Below, in pieces: positions 32,930 through 44,000 of a DNA stretch of 64,000 nucleotides. The translations under genes and the position numbers were made by a program. How positions within the stretch are numbered: the first letter of the stretch is position 1; every line of letters begins with the position of its first letter. Location of the stretch: assembly GCF_030272615.1 (NCBI RefSeq), contig NC_081415.1:600243644-600307643 (forward strand), read 5' to 3'. Source of the stretch: Cryptomeria japonica (lineage: Eukaryota; Streptophyta; Pinopsida; Cupressales; Cupressaceae). The notes beneath the pieces are model-generated. The model was given only the letters and a program-made list of their open reading frames with translations. It did not search any database and was not told the origin of the DNA.

Positions 32930-34279
32930 AATTTGGAATAGGTGCACCTAACTCGGTAGGTAAGGTGCTTTCTTCATTTGACACAATTTCCTTCTTTTTC
33001 CAAATCATCTGTAATTTTTCTTTTATTTCCTCAGTGTCTCCTCTGGGTTGATCTCTACAATCTCTAGCCAAGTGTCCAATTTTGTGACAATGAAAACATG
33101 CCATACCAGGATTTCTCCATGATCTTCAGTTGTTCATTCCAAACCTTATAAAGCAGTTGGCACTTATATGTCCATATCTTCCATAACATTCACACCATAT
33201 CCTTGTATTGTAATCCCATGGTACTGCAGAATATTGTTGGTAAGGATCTATGTGAGTTCCGTAACCTCTAGTATTTGCTCGGTGTGCAGACCACATATAG
33301 TTCTTTTGCTTAAGCCAACACTTCTCGGTACTATGTCCATATCTATTGTAGTTTTTACAAAACCCTTTGAATTTTGTCTTTTGATAATTGTTAACAGACT
33401 TTGTCCTACATTGGTTAAATGTGTGACCATATTTTTTGCAATTGTAACAATAATCATTAGACTTAGTGACATTTGGTTGCTTACCTTTTCTGATTTGGCA
33501 CATGTTAGTAGTATGACCTTGATTTCCACAGTAGTTGCAAATAGGCTTTTTTCTTTTGATTTGCTTCTTGTTTCTAGCTTGCTTTGATGATTCTCCTCTC
33601 TCAATTGTATGTATTCCCTTCTCGGTAGAGTCTTTTCCTTTGTAACCGAGTCTTGCTTCTTTGTTGGGTCTTCTTGTATTCAGCTGCTCATCCAACATCT
33701 TTGATGCTTCATAGCTCTTCTTCAGTGTTTCCTTGGATTTCTTTTATGTTTCAAGTTCATTGGTCAACCTTGATATTTCAAGTTTCAATGCTTGATTCTC
33801 ATCATCTTTCAGATTTGCTTCATGATGTGCATAACCTAATGGATCTGACAGGTTTTGTTGAATCCCAGTCAACCTTATGATTTCATTATTCTTTTCAGAT
33901 ACTAATGCTTCAAGCTATTGTTTTTCTCTTTCTAGATCTCTTACTTTATCCTCAGCCATCCTCAATGCATCAATATTTTCAGTCATCTATGTGCTGAAAT
34001 GTTTATGTCCTCTTTTCATTGCTTTTAGCTGATCAGCCAGTGCTTTGTTCTTTTCTTTCAATACTTCAATCATTTCTCCAGTCTCTTTAGATATACTGTT
34101 CTCAGATGATGTCTCAATTTGTTCCACTAACTCTTGAGAGTCCTATAAATCATCAGATAATCTTCTTCTTGCTTTCAATGATTTTGCATTTGTTTTTGCA
34201 TGTCTGCAATCACTTGATTAGCATGATCCAACTCTTCTTGCAGATACACAATTCTCCGAGATTGTTTATAGCCTTCCAT
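32930..34279 (-). pseudogene. CopNA2 ORF1: Gag-like coiled coil plus five CCHC knuckles
   Basis: Starts MEGYKQSRRIVYLQEELDHA and has a long, frameshifted heptad region. LDEQLNTRRPNKEARLGYKG matches the pre-nucleocapsid motif of plant copia Gag. The knuckles follow: CNYCGNQGHTTNMC, CYNCKKYGHTFNQC, CKNYNRYGHSTEKC (second Cys replaced by Tyr), CECYGRYGHISANC (offset Cys) and, after one stop, CFHCHKIGHLARDC. No capsid (UBN2) domain precedes it. Same role as CopNA1 ORF1: probable RNA-binding packaging protein. Confidence 0.75.
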
Positions 34280-34327
34280 TGATAGGATCTTACTCTTTAG
34301 GTTGTTAAACCTTTTTCCAAGATTCAA

Positions 34328-34339
34328 GCTCTGATACCA
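34328..34339 (-). other. Primer binding site of CopNA2
   Basis: On the minus strand TGGTATCAGAGC, a perfect match to the initiator-Met tRNA 3' end, two bases after the LTR end CCTAACA. Confidence 0.9.
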
Positions 34340-34341
34340 AT

Positions 34342-35510
34342 TGTTAGGCTCAATATGGAAAGCTAATGTACTGAGAGGGGAGGGGTGAATCAGTACTTCA
34401 AATCCTTTTATCAACAATATCTTTACTGTTATGCATAAACCAAAAACTGATGCAACATAACATAAAGCTAAAACAAATAAATAACAATCATACATGATTC
34501 ACTCCATAACACATATATTTTGGTTACGCAGAAACTCTTGGTTAGAGAGAAAAACTGTGGTGGGGATGGCACCCACAACTTCACTACTGCAATAATAAAG
34601 AGTGCTCGGTTAGAGCTACATGTTCAACTATTTCTGATAGCTTACCCTGTTAGGAGTATTAAGATATGTTAGATCTACCTTACTAAAGGATTTTACAACA
34701 CTTAATCTAAATGATGCACCTGGTTAAAGGCTTTACAATTTATAGACTTGGTTAGAGTCTTTTACCCTGTTAAAGGTTTCTCTTACAACTTAAATATTAC
34801 AATGAAATCATTACAAATATCTACAACTTTACATCTGGAATGTTATAGCAGATTCTATGTGCTCAAAATAAGATTACCTTGCTTATAGAATACCTCGGTA
34901 ACCCATAAAGTAACTCAATAAACCCTTCTGTTTACTCTGTTCTTTGACTATTCTTTGAAATCCTTCTCAGTGACCTCTGTGTCTTTGTAACACTCATAAC
35001 ACTTAGTGCTTTCTTATGTACCACACATGTCTTGCTTCATACACCTCTGTATATCTCTGTCTATCACACTTTTATCCTTAATCCATGCTGTATAAATAGA
35101 TCTCTTATGTCGGTGATCTGATTCATTGCTTCAATCTTACAAACATGATTTATCAAATGAATAATGATACAAAATATTTCATTGGATAGATGACCTCGAA
35201 ATCATACACAATCTTTAAGAGAAATTTCCAATGTGATAACAGTTTTATGTTCCTCGATCTTGTAACACGTTTTCATATGTGTGTCCAGGTTAAATGAATC
35301 TGGTAACACATTTCACTCGGTGTATATCAACTTGGTGTATCATCTTTGCTACTCGGTAGATAGCTCAGTGCATACTGGGCTCTGTGACTACTTTCTTCTA
35401 TAACCGACTATTATGTGCATACTGGCTAAATATTTCGATAGTAGTAACTGACTAGAGTATATAGAATGACTTTAGATATAAAACTAATGACAACTTGATA
35501 AGTAGTAACA
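34342..35510 (-). repeat. CopNA2 5' LTR
   Basis: 1169 bp, element sense TGTTACTACTTATC to CCTAACA. Hairpin at 34368-34396. The right flank is the ATGAC duplication at 35511-35515. Confidence 0.92.
34368..34396 (-). other. C-loop hairpin in CopNA2 5' LTR
   Basis: Stem GTACTGA / TCAGTAC, 7 bp and perfect, about 26 bp before the LTR end in element sense. Loop TTCACCCCTCCCCTC. Confidence 0.72.
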
Positions 35511-35515
35511 ATGAC

Positions 35516-37244
35516 AGTCACACCAAAGGACTGTTATCGGATTCTATGGATTTTTGTGGTTGGGGCTCTGTTACCTTACGAGTAGACTGAGGAGGGTAGG
35601 ACAGAGGCTCTCTGCCGCATCTTCTAGGATGATGAGATTAGTGGTTATGAAATCCTGTGGTAGGAGTTTTTGGATTTAGGTTACTCTTTGTTGCCATCAG
35701 TATTAGCAAGTTTCATTGGTGGGTTCTTGTGTCCTGACCATAGGTTGAAGGGACTAGTCATTGGATGGGGATTGGTACTAGAGGACATGGTGATGCAGGG
35801 ACGCAGGTTTGCATGGGGGTCATGTATGTTGGCCCATCTATATAGAGAGCTTCACCAGGTGGTATATCTGAGATATACTAGTTTATCATCCAGGGTGACT
35901 TTGTTATAGGTGTGGGTCTGGGAGCATATACCAATGTCGAGACCACTTGCAGATAGGGATAGGCTAGTTGGTCGGGCTTATGTTTATGGGTATATAGGGG
36001 TTGTTGTCCAGCGTAAGCTGGGCAAACTAGAGCATTGGCACAGAGTGTTGGATGATATCGATATGGTGATCTGGAGATCATATATGGATTGTAAGGTGTG
36101 GGCAGAGGATGGGCTAGAGATGCCCTATGTATATATGTCGAGGTATCTGATTGGGCGAACGCCCTTTATTATTGAGTGATTCTTGCATAGATATGTTCAG
36201 CAACAGTATGGTAGACAATAGGGGATGCCATAGGGAGCCTATTTATATGCTCATTGGCAACAGGATGTACCAGAGTGGGGACCTACCCTAGATAGCATAG
36301 TAGTTGTTGAGGACTATATGTCGTTGGCAGGACAGATCTGGGATTATGGGGCTAGGGTTATGGATGTTGGGATGACGGAGGAGTTTTTAGCCTATTTTGT
36401 GGCACATGTAGTGGCACGTATATCTGATCTGGCAAAATTTTATGCCTTCTTTTGATGATGATGAGGATGAGTAGCCACAGAGGTGAGGAGGAGTCAAATA
36501 GAGAGATGAGGAGGGAGAGGAGGTAGGAGAGGGAGGTGGTGGATTTGGTAGAGGATAGTGAGGGGATAGAGGGAGAGGTAGAGGAGATGGAGGAGATAGA
36601 TGGAGAGGTAGAGAGGGTGGAGGTCTTGTTCTTGGTGTTGATGAGGGTGGTAGGGTAGGTACAGTGTTAGCTATGGTGGGCAGGATAGAGGATGATAGGC
36701 GACCTGCCCAGAGGAGGAGATATGATGTTCTACCTCCACTAGTGCCTTGAATAGGGATAAGTGTGGGTGGAACCATGACACAGGTACCCATGCAGATTAT
36801 GGTGCCCACCCATCAATAGGATTCATAGATCAGAGTGCTAAAGGTATCAGTGCAGCAGTGACAGATTACGTAGGTTATTGCCAAGCGGGATACGGAGATA
36901 GAGCGTCGGGGTTGAGTAGAGGCCCTTGCTGATAGGTTAGAGAGATCCATGGTTGGTGCCCTAGTTTAGGACACATTGAGAGAGATATAGTACTTGGCCA
37001 ATGAGGCTAAGTACTATAGGCATCTATATGAGGAGGTGGTCCCTCAAGATAACAGAGCTCCTAGCTATGTTGTAGTTGCATCCACTTGATCTGGTTGCAG
37101 TCATACGAGGACAGAGAGTAGAGGTGTTACAGGGCTTGCCCGACATGATCCACCTATTGGAGATCTAGTAGCCGAGACATCTACTGCCAGACCGTCAGCC
37201 TCAGGAGATAGTCATACTTGAGAGACCTGTCTCTATTGTATTTG
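35516..37244 (+). pseudogene. TatB antisense plant mobile domain gene, exon 2 second part
   Basis: Continues the frame cut at 27510: VTPKDCYRILWIFVVGALL, then LGYSLLPSVLASFIGGFLCP, GRRFAWGSCMLAHLYRELHQ and VWVWEHIPMSRPLADRDR. These are hallmark blocks of the plant mobile domain of MAIN/MAIL-type and transposon-encoded proteins. The domain ends near 36180. A Gly/Arg/Glu-rich segment (36455-36660) and a possible coiled coil (36860-37060) follow. About eight stops interrupt it. The gene is transcribed against TatB. MAIN/MAIL1 in Arabidopsis act with a PP7-like phosphatase in silencing and gene expression; a role here is only inferred. Confidence 0.75.
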
Positions 37245-38756
37245 ATCACTTTTGTTGTATTTTGATAGAAATGATATCCCTTGTATATTTCAACCATTTT
37301 TTAGATATATATATATATATATGGCACTAATATTCTCTGATCCATATGTGATGTGTTATTGATGATGATTGATTTATGATGCATTATGTTTTGATATGAT
37401 GATACTATGAGTATGATTAGATGCTTAGATAACAATGATGCTCTTGATTTTTTTGGATTTTGATTATTATGTAAATGTATGATTCATGATGGAATGAGTG
37501 ATAATGTGATGATGTATTTGCATTGATTACTTTGATATGAGATGTATCTTGAAAATGTATGATAATGATAATGAGATGTATCTTGAAATTGTATGATAAT
37601 GATAATGAGATGTATCTGTAAAATGAGAGGTATGATAATGATGATGAACTGATACTAATGCAATATTTAAAGAATGATATGCAACTAAATGCAAGATTAA
37701 AATGATATGCAACTAAATGATCACTTTAATCCTATCGTTGCCATTCTTGTTAAGTCACTTGTTTGTGCTCTTTTTGTCATCATTGAGCCTTTGATATGTT
37801 GAAATTTAATACAAGCATCATGGTATAATTGAACCATAATGACCTGAGTAAAACTTACATGGATGTTTGATATTGCAAGATGGCACAAGCATCGAGGTAT
37901 AATTGAACCAAGACGACCGGACTGTTGCTTGCGTAAAACAGACAAGAGTTAACCATTTGCATGCACAAAGTGGAAAATATCTTCAATGATATGTTTCCAA
38001 TCATGTCTTGAGACAAATTTGTACCATACGAATGATTGCCTCATAGACAAAAAACCAAAGAAAATATCAGATTCCTTCATTGCTTCTCTAGCTTAGTACA
38101 TCCTTAAGTAGCTCAAGAGATCTATTGATTCAAAAATCAAAAATATAAATAGTCAAAACTTCATGCTAAATGTAAACAAATCATAATTCAGAAAATCATC
38201 CATCATGTGTGTGTTTGATGTTGCAGTTGGATAATGATAATGTTTTTCTAGCCTAATGAGCAATTTTGACAATGGTTTCCTAGTATGTTGTGATCCTTGT
38301 TTGTTGTCTGAATGCTAAAGCAAAGGGAATGTTACCCCCAGTCATATATGTTTTTTCGATGTGGATATATGCGTTGATCACCAAGCCATGGTGGGATATG
38401 ATATGGATAAGTGTTTTTATATAATCAAGGACAGTGACTACGCTAAGTATGTCTGGGATAATGTTGTGTGAATAAGTGTTTGGTGATGGCTTATTAGCTG
38501 AGACTAGATGAATCAAAGATATGAGTAATAGATAGAAAAGTTGTTCTCTCACAAATAGTGATTGTTGCCAAGTTTTCACCACTTGGTTTTATTGCACTTT
38601 TTGATTTATTTTTTATATTTTTTTGATTTTTTTTTGCTTTTTTGCTTTTTTGCTTGATCTGTGCATTGGACGACTCAAGTGTAGAACTTATTCAGATGGA
38701 TGCTATTAGTTGGTTCATCGATCACGTCCCCTTTTGAAGTTGACAACTAATATGCT
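37245..38756. other. TatB spacer between integrase and antisense gene
   Basis: No gene seen. It holds a TA run near 37303-37321, tandem GATAATGATAATGAGATGTATCTTGAAA-type units at 37500-37640 (unit about 38 bp), and T-rich tracts at 38590-38660. Confidence 0.55.
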
Positions 38757-39800
38757 CCTAATCGATAGGCTGATATGATAACAAAAGAACCCAACCAGTT
38801 AGGTTCAAACTTCCCCTTCTTTTCTTGATCTTGCTGATTTTTGGGATTTTCCTTTAGGACGAGATCACCAACTTTGAAAGCCCTTGGGATGAATTTTTTA
38901 TTATAGCTTCTGCACATTCATTGTTGATATGCCTTGAGATGGTCATAGGCATGTTGTCATTTTTCATCAAGAAGCTCCAGTTCATGCAAATTTTTTACTC
39001 GATATTCCTCATCTAGTATGAGGCCCTTCAAAGATACTCGGAGAGATGGGATTTTGACCTCAAGAGGTAGAATTTCTTCTGAACCATACACCAATGAATA
39101 TGGTGTAGCCCTTGTACGTATCTAGATGCTTGTTCTATAGGCCCAAAGTGTTGGATTAAGTTGTACATGTCAATCCTTGCCAGCATCATTTACTATTTTC
39201 TTGAGGATTTTTTAGGATTTTTTTATTTGATGCCACTACTTGACCATTCCCCTATGGGTAGTATGGTGTGGAGAAGTGATGTTGGATTTTTAATCATTCA
39301 TATAGCTCTCACACATCTTGATTCTTAAAAGGATGCCCATTGTTTGTGATGATGGAACTGGGAATGCCATATCTACAAATGAGATAGTTGAGGATAAATG
39401 ATGAGATCTATTTTCTAGTTACAGTGGTCATCGGGACTGCTTCAATTCACTTGCTGAAATACTATGTTGTTGTGATAATGAACTTATGCCCATTTGAAGA
39501 AGAAGGATAAATTTTCCCTACTAAATCAAGTCCACATTGACAGAAAGGCCAAGACGTGGTGAACGGTTGCAGCTCCTATGTTGGTGCATGGATAAGGTTG
39601 CCGTGAATTTGACATTTAGGACATTTCTTAGCAAATTGATAGGACTCTATTTCCATTATCGGCCAGTAATATCCCATTCTCAGAAGTTTCTTGGTGAGAG
39701 TAGGACCACTTGAATGCATACCACAAATACCCTTGTGAATCTCGTGTAAGGTAGAATCAAATTCATTACAATCGAGGCATTGAAGAAGAGTACCATTGAG
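38757..39800 (-). pseudogene. TatB integrase
   Basis: The minus strand encodes the HHCC finger (LHEIHKGICGMHSSG, LLRMGYYWPIME, KKCPKCQIHG), core pieces (GLDLVGKIYPSSSNGHKFII, ICRYGIPSSIITNNGHPFKN, GNGQV) and C-terminal part (TPYSLVYGSEEILPLEVKIP, FKVGDLVLKENPKN, KFEPNWLG). Unlike TatA, the zinc-finger Cys pair is intact. Several stops are present. Confidence 0.8.
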
Positions 39801-39929
39801 ACCTCAGCGAAAAAGTGTGTTAGCGGTTAAGGTATAGCGGGCAGATTGTCAGATGAAGCTGAATTTTTGGTTGCGAGATAAGTCAAGTGGGAGAGTATTG
39901 TTTTTGAGATAATCATAGATTGTCTCATA

Positions 39930-40430
39930 TAGAGGTGAATCCTAACCGGTTAGGGCATAGATGACTTGGGATGCAGAATTGTCATAGGCTGGGGAAAACA
40001 ATTTCTCTAACGGGAACTCGTAACAACTATGTTTATCTAGAATTTGTAGAAGTGAAGCGATAGTGTCCATTGCATCGGCAACTCTATTGTCCAATCTTGA
40101 TATTTTCTCAAAGGTGATGTGTGCAAAATATTGTTTGAAATCATTCACCATTTTCTTGTAAGGCATTAGCTTATCATCCTTTGTCTGATAGTCATCATTG
40201 ATCTAATTGATAACTAATTGAGAATCCCCATAGACACTCAATTCTTTGATTCTCCATTCCATATCCATTTTGATTCATGTTACTAGAGCTTCATATTTAG
40301 CAATGTTGTTGGTGCATGGAAACATTACTCTATAAGATCTTGGAATTGTGTGCCCCTCTGGAGTGACGAACAGGGTATCGGCACCCAATCCATGTTATGT
40401 ATAGGATCTATCAAAGTATAGGGTCCATTG
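39930..40430 (-). pseudogene. TatB second RNase H
   Basis: WTLYFDRSYT, PCTNNIAKYEALVT and LSVYGDSQLVIN give the D-E-D order, followed by DDKLMPYKKMVNDFKQYF and ADAMDTIASLLQIL. Same domain as in TatA (17401-17870). Stops at three places. Confidence 0.75.
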
Positions 40431-40439
40431 CTTGGGTGT

Positions 40440-42092
40440 GACAATCAGTACATCCATGTCTGGAAATTCCACCTGCAGTGGTTGTTGGTCTAGTAGTGGT
40501 GCTTCTACCAATTGATCTGCAATTACTTGTCCTTTGATTGCCTGACGTTATGTGTACTGGATATCAAACTCACTTAGAATCACGACCCATTTAGCTAATC
40601 ATCTTGTGAGAGCTGCCTTACTGAGTAGATACTTGAGAGGATTGATTTTTGCTACCAGCTTGATTGTATGGGCTAACATATAGTGGTAGAAATTTTGAGA
40701 GCCAAATACCACTACTAAGCAAGCCTTCTCAATGAATGTATAATTTATCTCATGTCTATTTAAAGTTCTACTGATGTAATAAATATTTCATTCTTTTCCT
40801 ATCGAGTCTTCTTGTGCTAGTAGTGCCCCCAATGATACTCTTGTTGTTGAGATATAGAGAATGAGAGGTTTTCCTACCATCAGAGCTATCAAAACTAGCA
40901 TATTCATCAAATATTGTTTGAGCTGGTGAAATAATTCCGCACACTTGCCCTCCCATCTGAAAGGTATATTCTTATGAAGCAAATGATTGAATGGGGGACA
41001 TTTGTCTGCTAGCTAAGCTATAAATCAACTGATGGATTACAGTCATCCCTGCAGAGATCTGAGTTGGCTAATGTTCTTGGGAGGTGGCATTTCCATGATA
41101 GCCTGTACCTTTGTTGGATCTAATTTGATGCTCTTTTCTGATACAATGTAGCCTAACAGTTTGTCAGATGTGACCCCAAAGTCACACTTCTTAGGGTTTA
41201 GTCTGACCTTGAATTGCTTCTATCATTGAAAGATTTTATTTAATATGCTCGGGTGTTATGCTTGGGTGAATGACTTAGCAAGCAAGTCATCCACATAGTC
41301 CTCCATGAAGGTATGCATCATATCAAGGAATATTGTGGTCATGGCTCTTTGATAAGTTGCCCCAACATTTTTCAAGCCGAAAAGCATGACGTTCCAACAA
41401 TACATTCCCCGTGGACAGGTGAATGCAATTTTATCTTGATCTTCTGGGGCTATCCTTATTTGATTATAGCCAAAGAAGTCATCCATTAATGATAACATTG
41501 TGTGGCCTGTTGTTAGATCTACAATTATGTCAATACTCGGAAAAGGAAATTCATCCTTCGGACATTTTTTGTTGACATCTCTAAAATTTGTGCATATTAT
41601 GATGCTTTTGTCAGGTTTTGAAACTAGTACAATGTTTGAGATCCATTGAGCATAGTCTATAGGTCAAATGAATCTGACATCTAATAACTTGTTTAGTTTT
41701 GCTTTGACTAGTAATGCCACATGCAGATGTATCTTTCTTAATTTTTGCTTGACTGGTTTAGCTCCTGGAGTGATGGATAAATGGTGCATGATTAGATTCG
41801 GATCTACCCATGGCATGTCAGCATAAGACCAAGCAAAATTGATTTGATTTTCATTGAAGAATTTCATAAAATCTGGTTGTTCTTCTTCTATGAGTGATTC
41901 TGCCAGATGTATTGTTTTGACTGCTGTTTCAGTACTGATGTTTATTGGTTGAGTTGGCTCAATCAATATTGGTGACCTTTTTTGATAATGTTCAGGAAGA
42001 GTGTCAATTCTCCCATCTTTAGGTTCCTTAAAAAGGTTTTCACCCTCAGATGCGTTCTTTATTTTTACTTTTTTGTGATCTAATACTGTCAT
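40440..42092 (-). pseudogene. TatB reverse transcriptase and first RNase H
   Basis: The RT runs from INFAWSYADMPWVDPNLIMH through KSIIICTNFRDVN, PFPSIDIIVDLTTG, LMDDFFGYNQIRIAPEDQDK and MLFGLKNVGATYQRAM to the intact catalytic YVDD at 41286-41297. The segment from about 41000 to 40440 is the relic RNase H connection (PLILYISTTRVSLGALLAQE). Frame is mostly maintained with stops. Confidence 0.82.
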
Positions 42093-42095
42093 TGA

Positions 42096-43041
42096 CTAGT
42101 TTTCACCATTAGATCCTTTGTTTATTTCATTTTTGCGACTGAGAGACTTGGCACTCCCCTGATTGTTGACATCATTATTTTGTTCGCTGCTAGAGCACAT
42201 TTCTGGGTTGACTAAACATAGGTATTGGATAATAGATTCATCATTTGGGAATATTGGTATGTCATGATGTTTGGGTTCTTCCCAGTCTATGAGATCATGA
42301 TATATTAGTGGTAAGGAGTCATTTGGTGGGTTAATACCAGCCTCTATAAGTGTCATGATGGAGTCATCATTATATTTGTTTGGGATACTAGTGAGTTCTA
42401 TGATATTTCTGAGGTCTTCGATGGTATTATCTTTGATGTTTCCTTGTTCGTATTGTCATTGCTCATTCTCACTAGCCTCGTAGATATGTCATGGTCTGAA
42501 TTTAAGCGGTTGAGATTCTGAGCCTCATCCCTCCTCAGAAAGGGGTGTGTATGACTGGATGGTATCCACCTCAATATCTTTCGTAATATCAGAATAGCTA
42601 TCTCGGTCATATTCATTGGAATCAGTTTCAGAATCATTGTCCTAGGTTACCTCGCTATATCTGATAGGTATGTTGTATGGGGAGAAAAGATTACTGATGA
42701 TTGACACCAGTTGGGTAGCTTTCTCTGATTCGGGGTCGGTGCTTGCCTGTACTCTTTGTATTTGTTCATACATTGTCTCCCCTCTGTGAGCAGTGATTTA
42801 TTCAAGTGGTGGTTTCACCTTGGTTTGATCAGGTTCTTAGACATGATACACTTTCTTATAAGAAGATTCTTCTCTTTGAATAGCCAGTTCTTCTTGTCGG
42901 TTCTCATTTTCTTGATGTTTTTGCTCTTTCCTTATTATTTCTCCTGCTTGGTGTAGTGCTTCTTTCCATGAGTTTTCATTATATTTTTTCTTTGCTCTCC
43001 ACTGAGGTTTTTGATAGTTATTTTGTTTCTACCTAGGTGGT
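42096..43041 (-). pseudogene. TatB linker between G-patch and RT
   Basis: Charged, Asn/Glu/Ser-rich sequence (for example IYHDLIDWEEPKHHDIPIFP) with stops and frameshifts. A similar acidic linker precedes RT in TatA. No domain is recognised. Confidence 0.45.
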
Positions 43042-43046
43042 AATAT

Positions 43047-43848
43047 TGTTAGGATTCCCACAGATACTGAGAGGGGGGGTGAATCAGTATCTAATCGGTG
43101 AATTAAATTTCTTAACTTAAAACATGTAGAACATATTATAACAGTGTACCGGTATGCAAGAAATAATGCAATAAATAGAATTAAAAGCATCCACATGAAA
43201 AGCACACCATGACACAAGGATTTAACGAGGAAACCTGGTGTGGAAAAAACCTCTGTGGGATTTGTGACCCACAATATTCACTTACTGGCCAATAAGAGAA
43301 TATTACTTACAAGAGGATCCTACACATGTAGGAAGGCCAATTGCCTAGAGCTCACTGCTCAATGGGAAGTCTCACTGACTTACAATATGGATTATGCAAA
43401 TCCAATATCATGTACTGCTTTACAATAGCATCTATAATGCCAGATCGAGTACCAGTTTCTGCTCTGTTCTTTACATAAAAACTTTAACCTATATTTCGCA
43501 TAATAGGTCTACCTAATATCTTCTTCTTTTTCGCTTACAAAATGTCTACAATGATCTCTCTTATATATAAGAGTCATTTTACAACTTGCCAAGTCGGCTT
43601 ACAAATTTTTTACAATAATAAACAAAATATAATATATCAAAAATCCTGTCGGCCTCTGTGCCGGTATGCTTCCTTTCTCTGTGTCGGTGTCGGTGGTCTG
43701 AGTGCCAGTGTAGAGTGTGATTTGTTGATGTCGGTGAACTATCTTTCTGGTGTAATGCCTTGCCGGTGCCATAGGATTGTAAGGTTGCCATCAATGGAAA
43801 AACCTTCAATCACATACAATGTCTCATTGGAGTGTGCATATGCCAACA
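43047..43848 (-). mobile_element. Solo LTR of a CopNA-type element (Sol2)
   Basis: 802 bp; on the minus strand TGTTGGCATATGCAC to AATCCTAACA. The target duplication AATAT is exact at 43042-43046 and 43849-43853. Hairpin at 43063-43091. No internal coding sequence. It splits the G-patch region of TatB. Confidence 0.9.
43063..43091 (-). other. C-loop hairpin in Sol2
   Basis: Stem GATACTGA / TCAGTATC, 8 bp and perfect. Loop TTCACCCCCCCTC is identical to that of CopNA1's right LTR while the outer stem bases differ. Confidence 0.75.
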
Positions 43849-43853
43849 AATAT

Positions 43854-44000
43854 GTTGTCCATACCCAAGTCCTATTTTTTCTCTCGCAAATTGTGAAGGA
43901 GGTTGTAGGGGTTCTATAATGCCTTCTTGACGCTCGCCAATAGGTCCTTTTCCATTCTATCCCATTCATTGCATGATCCGGAACCCATTTCCAAATTGTT
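43854..44000 (-). pseudogene. TatB G-patch domain (split by Sol2)
   Basis: FGNGFRIMQ, MG.NGKGPIGERQEGI and RKNRTWVW follow the G-patch layout (GNGF...MGYxGxGPIG...), matching KKMGYKGHGLG of TatA. Frameshifts and stops are present. Sol2 interrupts just downstream of it. Confidence 0.5.

Larger units (their letters stand above)
27511..35510 (-). mobile_element. CopNA2, complete non-autonomous LTR retrotransposon (8000 bp)
   Basis: LTRs at 34342-35510 (5') and 27511-28674 (3'), perfect ATGAC duplication, exact initiator-Met primer site, and a GGGGAG purine tract. The interior (5.7 kb) holds ORF1 (coiled coil and five CCHC knuckles) and a roughly 1107-codon ORF2 homologous to that of CopNA1. No pol domain is visible. 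LTRs differ at about 7 of the first 132 positions by eye, fewer than in CopNA1. It is inserted in the plant mobile domain gene of TatB. Confidence 0.92.

Noticed and set aside
33168-33587. Plus-strand 139-codon open frame
   Set aside because: Exact antisense of the CCHC knuckle region of CopNA2 ORF1.
34328-34339. tRNA-Met gene
   Set aside because: Only the 12-base 3' complement is present next to an LTR; it is a primer binding site, as also at 957-968 and 7586-7598.
36387-36809. Minus-strand Pro/Ser-rich open frame (140 codons), and a similar one at 58949-59305
   Set aside because: Both are shadows of the Gly/Arg/Glu-rich tail of the plant mobile domain genes on the plus strand.
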